A DNA stretch of 40,007 nt. Origin: Saprolegnia diclina VS20 (taxonomy: Eukaryota; Oomycota; Saprolegniomycetes; Saprolegniales; Saprolegniaceae). How positions within the stretch are numbered: position 1 is the first letter of the stretch; every line of letters begins with the position of its first letter. The notes under the pieces were generated by a model. It did no database searches and was not told the origin of the DNA. It was given only the letters and a program-made list of their open reading frames with translations. Positions 8,701 to 17,567 of the stretch are shown here, in pieces. The stretch spans positions 86,342 through 126,348 of the forward strand of contig NW_008246171.1 of assembly GCF_000281045.1 (NCBI RefSeq), written 5' to 3'. The position numbers were made by a program, and so were the translations under genes.

Positions 8701-11116
8701 GGTCACCGACATGCTTCCGCGCCGCATTCACTTTGAAACCGCGAGCGACTTGCACGTGGCGATCCTCGGGCTGCGCGCGACGAACCCGTGCCTTATACCG
8801 TGGATCGCGACACAGTACTGCTGGGTCGACTTTGACAAGCGCTGGGCGATGGCCAACTCGGCGGCGCGCCAGGTGCGATGTGCTGCCAAGTACGCGGCGA
8901 ATGCGGCTGTCTACTTGGAGGCCCCGCTGCGCAACGCCGACTGGGATGGCTTTGAGGTGTGTTGGGGCCAAGCGTTCGATATGGGGATCGCCGCCGACTT
9001 GCGCCAAGACCTCGGAGGTCGCAAGTGGCTTCAAGTGACGCAGTCCAACGCCAACTCGGAGGCGGACGAGGTCGCCTACTGGACAAGCAAGGGGCTTGCG
9101 TCCTACTCGACCGCCTGGCAAAACTACAAGGCGGCGGGGGTCATCAACACGTTCAACGTCGTCACAGCGCTCGGGCTCGCGTTTCCGTTGACGCTTCAAG
9201 CTTCGAACGGCTCGTTCCATCTTGGGACGCAGACGTCGTACAAAATGTATTGGAATTTGGCGAGTGACTTCTGGGCGCTGGCCTCCAATGACTCGGGCGT
9301 CACGGGCAAGTCGCTGCTGCGAATCAGCCCCCGCTTTGCCTTTACCAACACCTCATTACTCGACGTCTACTATCGCAACGGCTCGATGAGTGCGCCGCTG
9401 GACCCCGCCTACGACGTGTTTCAGTCTCACCTCGGGGCGTTCGGGTCGGTGGATCTGCGTCATGTAGCCTACCCGGCCTCGCTAGCAGCCCTAGTGCGCG
9501 ACGTGCACGAAGCGCTTCGAAGTGTCTTGATGAATACGACCGACGGCAACGGCACGTACACAGCGCAGGCCGCCTACTCCCAACTCGTGACCATGCAGGG
9601 CCTCGTCGCCGTGCCGAGCTCCCTCAACGCGACCTCGCAGTACTCGGCCGGCAGCAACTTGCTGTGCAACGCGCTTCTTTCATCGGGCAATCTCTCGTTC
9701 GGTCTTTCGGCCTACTTTGGTTTTGGGGTTCCCTGCAACGTCGGCTTTGGCGAGTGGGTCTACACCTCCAAGGACCAGATCTTATTTGCGCTGGTCGCGT
9801 CCGGCGTCGCGTTGGAGGCCGTGACGCGTATACCATCGACGTGCGAGGTCGAAGCCGTGTCGCCCTCCGACTGTCGCGCGATGCTCACAAGCGTCTCGTC
9901 CTTTCTGAAGTCGTACTTTGCACCTGCGTATCTGCAGGCGACTCGGGCGCAGGCCCAGCGCGTGCAAAGCGAGGTGGACGCACTCTCAGTGGACCTTGTG
10001 GCGTACCTTCAAGACGCAATAACGAACGAGATCTCGCTCTTCCACCAACGCGTCATCGATGCCGACGACGTGCCGATGCAGCTCGCCGGCTGGACCAACC
10101 TCTACGACTGGGCTCTCGGCTACCGGGAAGTCGTCACATTTGAAGCCAACGACGCATCGCTCACGGTCATGTCGACAGCGTACATGTCAACAACATTTAC
10201 AGCGAGCGCGGCCGAGGTGCCCGTCAACGTAGCATCGTACCTCCGCGTCTTTTGCCAGTACATCTCGCTCCTCCTGCTCATGATATCTCTCGTCGCGATT
10301 TTGTACACGGTGCAGAACCGCTTCACGAGCGAGGGCTTCAACCTCTTTGAGGTCAACCGCGTCGGTGGCATGGTCTGGATCGGCCGCCCGCTGCTGCTTT
10401 TGCGGAGCGTAACAGCGCTCTGCATCCTCAGCACGGCCGCGCTGCAGCTCCAGCTCACCGGCAAGGCCACGTACCTTCTCTCGGCTCGCCAAGACGTCTC
10501 GCCGTTCCTCGCTCTCTGCACCAAAGTGCTCGCGGCCGGCGAGCTCGGCTGGCTCGTCTACATCGTCGACGACATTGGCATGGTCTTCACGCAGCAGTAC
10601 ACGGCGTCGTATGCCAACAAGGCGGCCATCCTTGTGTGGGCGACCGCCGCAATTCTGAGTCTTATTGCACCTATCGCACACCGGGTTCGCCTGGAGCTCC
10701 ACTGCGCGGTCGACGCGACCGACTACCAAGCCGTGTGTTCCAGCGGCGACGTTGTCATTGGGAGCCTACCGCGTCTGCTTTTGCTCGTTGCCATTGCGCT
10801 CGGCGGGTCTCTCACCATGTACGTCCACGATCGGCTGCGCTACACGCTGCAGCCACCGACGGAAAACCCGTCGTACCTGCTCTCTTGCGGCGCCAAGTAC
10901 CTCTTTGACAAGACCGGGTGGGTTCACGACGGCGTGTACCACGTCGACCGCGCCTCGGCGGCCTTGACCGGACTCCTCACCTGGACAAAGCAGGACGTTA
11001 TCTATGTCTTTGACGTCAAAACGTGGCGCGTCCACACGGTGTGTACGAATGCGTCGATGAAAAAAGGCGCCAAGTGGGAGCTGCGGCTGCACGGCGCCCT
11101 CCCGCTCATCGAGTAA
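5785..11116 (+). CDS. Giant two-module multispanning membrane protein, frame-interrupted
   Basis: This is best read as one gene for a protein of about 1,756 aa made of two homologous modules. Module 1 runs from 5785 to about 8395, module 2 from about 8396 to the stop at 11116. Each begins with a hydrophobic segment (CLLGLGYIVV / CLGLGYLFAT ... SxYYLK), has a long probably luminal region with N-glycosylation sequons, then GYREVV and a block of several membrane helices containing the shared core FNRVxGxVWIGRP / VNRVGGMVWIGRP followed by LLxRxVTAL. The frame changes twice: a 14-bp tandem duplication at 6211-6238, and a probable 47-nt intron at 6574-6620. Removing both gives an open frame whose sequence matches module 2 across both joins. 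From 6623 on the frame is open for 4.5 kb. The function is unknown; the family resembles large uncharacterised oomycete membrane proteins (recollection, not checked). The duplication may be a real lesion or an assembly error. Confidence 0.75.
6211..6238 (+). repeat. Perfect 14-bp tandem duplication causing a frameshift
   Basis: The unit caagagcgctgcgc occurs twice in direct succession (6211-6224, 6225-6238) inside module 1 of the giant membrane protein gene. Fourteen bases shift the frame by two. Counting only one copy gives TQARQERCAALVANGAVYLE, which aligns with the second module's AARQVRCAAKYAANAAVYLE. Confidence 0.9.
6574..6620 (+). other. Probable 47-nt GT-AG intron in the giant membrane protein gene
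   Basis: The segment starts with GT, ends with TAG, is clearly more AT-rich than its flanks, and contains in-frame stops. Its removal joins the two flanking frames in phase (split codon G/AT) and aligns ASR-DALWTTSILYWYFFNDLW with module 2's YKMYWNLASDFW region. The donor (gtacta) is weak. Its length equals that of introns in two other genes of this window. Confidence 0.6.
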
Positions 11117-11170
11117 TCGAGCGATGCATCCTGCGTCGCTCTCCAACAAGTCGCCGCCAGGTGTCGTCGT

Positions 11171-11186
11171 CTTGCCACGTGGCAAG
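11171..11186. repeat. 16-bp perfect palindrome with CACGTG core
   Basis: The sequence cttgccacgtggcaag equals its own reverse complement. It lies 55 bp after the stop codon of the giant membrane protein gene. The CACGTG centre is a typical bHLH-type site, but the position downstream of a gene also allows a role in RNA 3' structure. Confidence 0.6.
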
Positions 11187-11299
11187 GCGTGCATAATATA
11201 TGTTTGTTGACAATGTGTAGCGTAGTAGTACGTACATATTTGAGCCCTGATTAAGCCCATTAGGCAGGGTTTAACTGACATCAAAGGTTGATTTGCGTG

Positions 11300-11341
11300 T
11301 CATGGCGCCAACTGCAGTGGTCATGGCGCCAACTGCAGTGG
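11300..11341 (+). repeat. Two perfect tandem copies of a 21-bp unit
   Basis: The unit begins tcatggcgccaactg and is repeated without mismatch at 11300-11320 and 11321-11341. It lies in non-coding sequence about 300 bp upstream of the sulfhydryl oxidase start. Confidence 0.9.
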
Positions 11342-11608
11342 CGTTGGGCCTTCGATTTCGAAGAAACCACCGTCTTCTTCTTCAAGAGCGGCGACGCGTT
11401 GCTGGCGTCCAAGCCTCGTCCTTTTGGCGTCGGCTGCTAGCTAACAGCAACAACTAGACGCGTGGCCACCTGAGTGCAGTTGGAGATCCTGGTCCAACAG
11501 GCCGATCATCTGAGAACGTCCGGCCTTCGGAGTGGGTAAAGGGTTTAACCGGTTTTTGGAGTGTCTAATTGTGGCCAATCACAGCGTGTTACGAGTCGCT
11601 GCACCGCG

Positions 11609-11636
11609 TTCATTGGGCAGCATTTCCGATTTTGCC
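11609..11636 (+). promoter_or_regulatory. Oomycete-type core promoter (initiator) of the sulfhydryl oxidase gene
   Basis: TTCATTGGGC followed by CATTTCC and CGATTTTGCC lies directly before the ATG at 11641. It fits the known oomycete arrangement of a TCATT initiator with a downstream A/T-rich ATTTNC element. Confidence 0.5.
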
Positions 11637-11640
11637 GTCG

Positions 11641-13305
11641 ATGCTGCGCAGCCTCCTCGCGTTGGCCTTGACCGTCGGCGCCGTCGCCGGCATGGGCCTC
11701 ACCGCCATGGACGCCGGCAAGGAGAACGACAAGCCGCTCTTCAACGAGTCGCACCCGAACATCACGTTCCTCACCGACGACAACTTTGACACGCTCGTCA
11801 AGAACGGCGGCAACGGCAAGCCGTGGCTCATGGACTTCTACCATCCCTAGTGCGTTCGCCCAGCTTTCGCCCAACGCGCCTAACACCTACGTGTAGCTGC
11901 CCGCACTGCCGTCAGTTTGTGCCCATCTTTGAAGAGATCGCTGCGTACTACAAGCCCCTCGGCATCGTCAACGTCGGCGCGTTGAGCTGCATGGACTACT
12001 ACCAGTGCTCGATCTACAACGTCAAGGGCTTCCCGACGCTGCTGCTCTGGAACTTTGACAAAAAGTGGCTCGGCGAGAACAAGCGCGCGGTCGGCGAACA
12101 CACGATGGACGAAGTGCTTGGCCTCGTACGTCCTTCGACGCAGATGGCGACCCACAACGGCGGTTGATGTGTAGGTCGCCGACCAGTTCCGCATCCAGCT
12201 CTACAACGAGACGGGCACGTGGCCGCCCGAGGGCAAGACAAACCCGCCGACGACGCCGCCGCCCACGACGCTCAAGCCGCTCTGGGAAGAGTCGACGCTG
12301 CCGGCCAACGTGACCACGCGCGTGCACGACGCTGGCACCGCGTTTGTTTTTGGCCTCAAGGGCGGCGTCTTTGTCGGCCGTCAAATGCTCGACGACGACG
12401 CCCTCGACGCGCTGAAAGAGTGGATCCGCGTCGTCTCGCTCACGTTTCCCGGGTCGACGTACCGGCTCATCATCCGGTCGCTGTACGAGTCGCTTCTGCC
12501 CGTGTCGCTTCTCACGGACGTCAAGTGGAAGGCGATGGTCGGGGCGTGGCAGGCCACGTCCATGGTCACCTTCCACGCACATCCGATGGTCAACGAGCAC
12601 GGCGTGACCGAAGAGTGGATGAACCTCCCGTCGCTCTTCGAAGGCTCGGGCACCAAGTACGCGGCCTGTGAGCTCTACACGTGCGGTCAGTGGACGCTCT
12701 TCCACATGATGACGATGCTCAACGGCCACGACGTGACCGGCGCCCACATCCCCGAGCTCGCGGTCGCCGTTGTCGGCGCCGCGCGGCGCTTTGTGCGACA
12801 CTTCTTCACGTGCGTACCGTGCCGCGACCACTTCCTCGCAGCCAACACACTCGACACGATGCACCTGCTCGACATGGAAGCCCCGAGCAACAAGGCCCGC
12901 GCGCTGTACCTCTGGCTCTGGAAGGTGCACAACGGCGTCAACCGCCGCATCCGGCACTACCAGTGGCCCAAGCCGAATGTGTGCGACATGTGCTCGACCA
13001 ACACGTCGAGTGACGACGCGTGGGTCCTGCCCAAGGTTGAGAATTGGCTCAAGGCCAGCTACGGGTTTGAAAAGTATCTTGCCGAGCCCAAGACGCAAAA
13101 GCGAACGGTGGACGATGGCGACTTCAGCCACGAACCCGCGGGCAACGTCGCAGCAACGACGGCGCCGATGCTCAAGGTCGTGCGCGCCCAGAACCTTCAC
13201 GCTGGAGCGGACAGCGACGGCCCGAGCTTCTCGCTCTTGTGGTGGTACCTCTTCCCGATTGCGATCTTTGGGCTCTACGTCTTGACGCAGCGCCGTCGTC
13301 GGTAG
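11641..13305 (+). CDS. QSOX: QSOX-type sulfhydryl oxidase (thioredoxin + Erv/ALR), three exons
   Basis: The model is join(11641-11849, 11897-12125, 12175-13305), giving 522 aa. QSOX enzymes introduce disulfides into proteins in the secretory pathway, passing electrons from a thioredoxin domain to an FAD-bound Erv domain and then to oxygen. Visible parts: signal peptide (residues 1-19), a thioredoxin domain with C71-P-H-C74, a Pro/Thr linker (NPPTTPPPTT), the Erv/ALR domain with C311/C316 (ACELYTCGQW), the FAD-proximal pair C359-V-P-C362 (HFFTCVPCRDHF) and C416-D-M-C419, then a C-terminal membrane helix (about 498-517) and a basic QRRRR tail. The introns are 47 nt (11850-11896, donor gtgcgt, branch-like ctaac) and 49 nt (12126-12174, donor gtacgt), and the first splits the codon just before the CPHC motif. 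The motif is CPHC, not the usual CGHC, and the preceding Trp is Tyr. Convergent with the MATE gene, 63 bp apart. Confidence 0.92.
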
Positions 13306-13368
13306 AGTTCACGCTTTTTCTAACCTAGCCCTCCGTGAATAGTGTTTCGGATGCATTTTCTTTTGGTG

Positions 13369-15026
13369 TTAAGATTCCTCGTCGTATTCGAGGAGGGTGT
13401 CGGTTGTGGCGCCGTAGTCGGTTGCTTGGACTGTCGCCAGAAGTGGTAAAGTCCCTTTAAAGGGGCGCGTGCGAGCGACGGCCTTGGCGGCCTCGGCGAC
13501 CCAGTCTGAGAAGGCGGCGAAGTACACGCCCAGGAGGGTCGTGACACCGGACCCAAACGCCATGCCCATATAGACGCCGAGGAGACCTCTGCTGTCAAAC
13601 TGGCTCAGCGCATACGCCGTCGGGACGCCCACAAACCATGCACCGCACACAATCGCTCCTGGCCACGTGGTGACGCCACGTCATTTTTCGAACAAAGTAC
13701 GTACGCGGGATGGGCACGGTGCGAGCTTGCGCATTTAGTGTTGCCTACGCCGTCATCTTTGCCATCAGAAGCGGCGCTTGAGACGGCGGAGGTGACCATG
13801 GCGTAGAAGAAAGGCGAGAGGGCGACGTAGCCGACGGCCGCCAGCACCGTCGCGCTGCTGATAAGGTCGACAACGCGCGGATCCGATGTCAAGCCGATCC
13901 AGTGACGGCAGAGCACCCACGGCAGCGCGAGGCAAGCGGACGTAAACAGCATCGCGCCGAGGACGAGTCGGCTGACGAACGCAGCAGCCTCGGCGTGGCC
14001 GGCCCCCAAGTACATACCCATGCGGCTCACGGCGGCGTCGTGAAGCCCGCAGATGGGCGAAGTCACAAGATATACGATCTGCATCACTGTGGTGTGCGCC
14101 GCCAACGACACCTATACCAACATGAGCTTGCTAGAAGAGACTCTTGGCGGATATACGTCGCTGAGAAGGGCGGCAAAGATGGTCATGATCTGGAGTTGAA
14201 GATTTTCAACGAAGTCGCCGAGCATGAGCGGCGCGCCGACAGAGAGAAGCGCGGTCAGCTGCGCCAACGAGAGAGACCGCGGCGACCACTGCCAAAGCGA
14301 CTGAAGCGGTGTGACGCGGTGCATGTAGTAGCCATACCCGAATAGCCGACACCACAGCGTGAGGCTCGTCGCGAGCGGGCCACCAAGAACCCCGAGGCCG
14401 CGTACACCCAAACAAGACAGGCCAAACACCAAGGGGATGCTCAACAGCGCATTGAAAACCACTGCGCAAAGCGACGCGACGGCCGCGGACGCCGCGAGCT
14501 GCTGGGCCTGAAACGAAGCCGCCACGACATCAAAGAGGAGGCGCGGCCAAAGCCCCAGTACCGAGACGCGCGCGTACTGCGTAGCAAGTGCAACGCTCAC
14601 CGGCGCGAGCCCGACGACGTGGAGACTGCCGCAGCTGTAGTACCAGAGCAGACTCAGCGGTACGCAGACAAGAGTGAGCAACAACGCGGTGAGCTGCGTG
14701 TAGTGTCCAATCAGCGCATGGTTGTGGGCACCGTACGCTTGCGATGCGAGGGCCAGAAGGCCTTTCGTGAAGCCACGTGTGAACACGGTGAGCGTAAAAT
14801 CGAGCACGAGCTGGGCGTAGGCGACCGCCGTGTACTCGGCCGTTCCGACGCGCTTTGCTATGACGAGCGCCGTGACCGAGAGAGCAAAGGTGCTGAGGAT
14901 CGAGGCCGCAATGTGGCTTCCAAGCCGCACGAGCACGTCCAGCTCGGCACTCGCGCGCGGTGAGAGGTGCCACGACGCTGGTAGCAGCCGCGAGGCTTGA
15001 TCCATCCACTGATTCAGACTCCTCAT
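13369..15026 (-). CDS. MATE-family multidrug/toxin extrusion transporter, three exons
   Basis: This gene encodes a MATE-fold, 12-helix-type exporter, normally a H+ or Na+ antiporter for organic cations. Exon 1 is 14157-15026 (ATG 15026), with repeated hydrophobic helices and the family motif ASQAYGA in place of the usual xGQAYGA. A 45-nt intron (14112-14156, gtatat...tatag) joins it to exon 2, which starts VSLAAHTTVMQI. Exon 3 is 13369-13658 and starts within AIVCGAWFVGVPTAYAL. The second intron is ambiguous: GT-AG 13659-13717 (59 nt, exon 2 ends at 13718, 517 aa) or GC-AG 13659-13762 (104 nt, exon 2 ends at 13763, 502 aa). The second option fits MATE spacing before helix 8 better; the first fits local intron size and splice sites better. 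An acidic tail (LLEYDEES) ends the protein. Confidence 0.85.
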
Positions 15027-15265
15027 GGATTTTCTTAAATGGACTTTCTTGGCCAAAATAGAAGTTGAACGACAGCCTCGTCGGACGGGTTGGGGACATA
15101 ACGTGCTATATATTAATTTAACGTTAACGTTCAAATGGCTACAAGGGACCTCGTAAGTGCTGCCACTGATGAGCATATCGTAGGAGAGGAAATGTGTAGC
15201 ATACCAGTATGGAACCAAAAACGCGTTGAATGTAAATACGGAGTGTCATTATGAACCGACGCTGT

Positions 15266-15580
15266 TTAGCGCGAAATGTGCTGGTTCTCGGGGCGTTCAA
15301 ACATCGGGTCGAACATCTCGCTCTGGTTGATCGGGTTGCGCTTTCCGTTGGCAAACGTGAAGCGGTGCGCCCGCCAGTCGGCGCCGTCTTGCGCTTCGAA
15401 GCGGAAGATGTCTTCGCGCTTGGCCTTGTTGAACTGCACGTCCGGGTGGCGCGACGCGTAGCGGGCCATGGTGTACGAGCCGCCTGAGATGGCGCAGACG
15501 ATGATGCCCATGATGGGGTAGCACGCAGGGTCCGAGAGCCACGTGCGGGCGAACGAGTACGAGCGCTGGGCAGCGACCAT
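15266..15580 (-). CDS. B12D/NDUFA4 (MLRQ)-like small membrane protein, copy A
   Basis: The 104-aa protein has one membrane helix (YPIMGIIVCAISGGSYTMAR, about residues 23-42) followed by HPDVQFNKAKRED, the layout of the B12D/MLRQ family. Those are small mitochondrial inner-membrane proteins, including the NDUFA4 subunit of the respiratory chain. The C-terminal half (DWRAHRFTFANGKRNPINQSEMFDPMFE) is longer than I expect for that family, so the family call is tentative. The start is the ATG at 15580, preceded by a run of CAC triplets and an initiator-like atcattcttcaat. The same protein is encoded on the other strand at 16359-16673. The two genes face away from each other. Confidence 0.7.
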   Translation of the reverse strand: MVAAQRSYSFARTWLSDPACYPIMGIIVCAISGGSYTMARYASRHPDVQFNKAKREDIFRFEAQDGADWRAHRFTFANGKRNPINQSEMFDPMFERPENQHISR

Positions 15581-16358
15581 GGTGGTGGTGGTGGAGAACG
15601 AGTCGATTGAAGAATGATGAGGCGACTGACGCAGCCATGAGCTGGCAGCCTCCAGCGCGTACAAAGATATGCCAGCCGAGCGACTCAGTTGACTGGCATG
15701 TCTGTGCACGACCTGCAGCTTCTTTGCACTTCAACTTGCGTCGCGGGCGCTGATTGGCTACTTCAAGTGCAAAAAGCGCAGGTAATGTGAGAGTGTGAGA
15801 AGAGAGAGCATGAGAGTAGAGCATCGTACGCCCCCACCAAACTGATGCAAGCAAGCCTTCCATGGATCGAGCAGACTTACCATAGAGCGCGCAGGCCCCA
15901 CCCTACATTCGTATGGTACGAGAAGTAACCTTGTGCCGCTAGAAATACAATTTTGTGGCACTCAGAACTGATAGTCGGACACAGGAGCAACGTATGGACT
16001 TTCAACAACCCTTGCGCCCCTTGTCCGACACTGTGTTGAGTTGAGGTAAGTTCGTGTCCCGCCAGCCAACAGGAAACCAGCATAAGATTATTCTACTAGG
16101 AGCAACGGGTATATAGTCAGTCTACCACAACGGCAGAGTGTTCGAGAGAGTGCTGAGAGTGGCTCTCTCTGGTCCTGCGATGTGCTGGCTGCACCTGGAT
16201 CAAGATCGCGAGACCAGAGGTTCAATGGTGTGAAAGATTTGACAGCGCTCGCTAGACATGCAGCACGCCCACGTCTTTGCGCTTGACGTCTTCGGCTTCA
16301 TCAGACGCGTCAGTCGCCTCATCATTCTTCAATCGACTCGTTCTCCACCACCACCACC

Positions 16359-16673
16359 ATGGTCGCTGCCCAGCGCTCGTACTCGTTCGCACGCACGTGG
16401 CTCTCGGACCCTGCGTGCTACCCCATCATGGGCATCATCGTCTGCGCCATCTCAGGCGGCTCGTACACCATGGCCCGCTATGCGTCGCGCCACCCGGACG
16501 TGCAGTTCAACAAGGCCAAGCGCGAAGACATCTTCCGCTTCGAAGCGCAAGACGGCGCCGACTGGCGGGCGCACCGCTTCACGTTTGCCAACGGAAAGCG
16601 CAACCCGATCAACCAAAGCGAGATGTTCGACCCGATGTTTGAACGCCCCGAGAACCAGCACATTTCGCGATAA
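16359..16673 (+). CDS. B12D/NDUFA4 (MLRQ)-like small membrane protein, copy B
   Basis: This is the second, inverted copy of the 104-aa gene at 15266-15580, with an identical predicted protein. By eye the coding sequences differ at four positions, all third-codon synonymous (for example the final Arg codon cgc/cga). The 5' flank is also shared back to about 16307, including the initiator-like atcattcttcaat and the CAC-triplet run before the ATG. Similarity ends right after the stop codon, so the two 3' UTRs differ. The likely role is a small mitochondrial inner-membrane protein, as for copy A. Confidence 0.7.
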   Translation: MVAAQRSYSFARTWLSDPACYPIMGIIVCAISGGSYTMARYASRHPDVQFNKAKREDIFRFEAQDGADWRAHRFTFANGKRNPINQSEMFDPMFERPENQHISR

Positions 16674-17567
16674 GTTAACAAATAAGTTGTTCCATGTGTA
16701 CACAGAACTTGGAGACTTTGGCTACATGGACATTAGGCGGAGGTCGTATGCAACTGACGCTTGGTTTTGCGGCCGCTCGTGCCCATGCAATCGAAGACCG
16801 CCCGTGCATAGTCGCTGCAGACTGTAATTTTTATTGATGAAGGATGGAACGGGGACTTCACGCAATGTTTTGTGCAGCGATGTCTCTGCCAACGTCCGCC
16901 AACCGAAGAGCTTCGAGTTTGAGGTCGCACCCAACGCCTGCTACTACTCGTCGGACACCTCATATTTCTTAGTTCTAGGAAACGACGTTCGAAAGGGGCC
17001 CATGGAGCGTGGTCGTCGTCGTGGACCCGACCGGGGCCAGAGGGTCGGCAGATGAGCCGCCGCTTGCGCAGTCCTAGCGTTAGTAAAAACGGAAGTATCT
17101 TTGAAGACAAAGCCTTTGTGCAAGCGACTCGACTCCGTTGCGTCCTGACCGACTCGCAACCGACACAGCGAAGAGGCTCGCAATCGCCAACGTGCCTACG
17201 TGGGCGGCTGCGAATCGTGTTGTGAATATCACGGAAAATTGGTGCGATCCAGCCACGCACGTGGTGCGTAGTTCTATTAACAATATTGTCTTCACGGCGT
17301 AACGCTGACTTGCCCAAAAATCCCCACTTGGTTTTTCCTCACACGATTCCGCATATGTTGCGCTGCGTGGCAAACATGCTGTGTACATCAGCGCCGTATG
17401 ACGTAGCCACTGAATTTCGAAATGGATGACGACCGCACGTGCCTTTGTCGTCGAAACCGTAGCTTCGCAAGCCAGTGCACACCTAGCCCTACTATGAAAT
17501 TCGACAATCGCACCAACGAGGCTGCGTGGAGTAATCGCTCTGTGGTACTATGTTGCTTTCTAAATTT
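16674..17567. other. Intergenic region, no gene seen
   Basis: Only short open frames without recognisable content occur. The minus-strand frame over 16733-17317 lacks gene-like codon bias and any domain. Confidence 0.5.

Larger units (their letters stand above)
11117..11640. other. Intergenic region with palindrome and 21-bp tandem repeat
   Basis: No gene is seen between the giant membrane protein gene and the sulfhydryl oxidase gene. The region holds a 16-bp perfect palindrome at 11171-11186, a perfect 21-bp tandem duplication at 11300-11341, and an initiator-like promoter element at 11609-11636. Confidence 0.5.
15266..16673. repeat. Inverted repeat pair, arms about 367 bp
   Basis: The left arm is 15266-15632 and the right arm 16307-16673, in inverted orientation around a 674-bp unique spacer. 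Each arm carries a full B12D-like coding region and about 52 bp of 5' flank. The spacer contains no gene; it must hold both promoters apart from the core initiators, which are inside the arms. Confidence 0.9.

Noticed and set aside
16733-17317. 194-codon minus-strand frame
   Set aside because: No ATG at its beginning, no codon bias, no domain.
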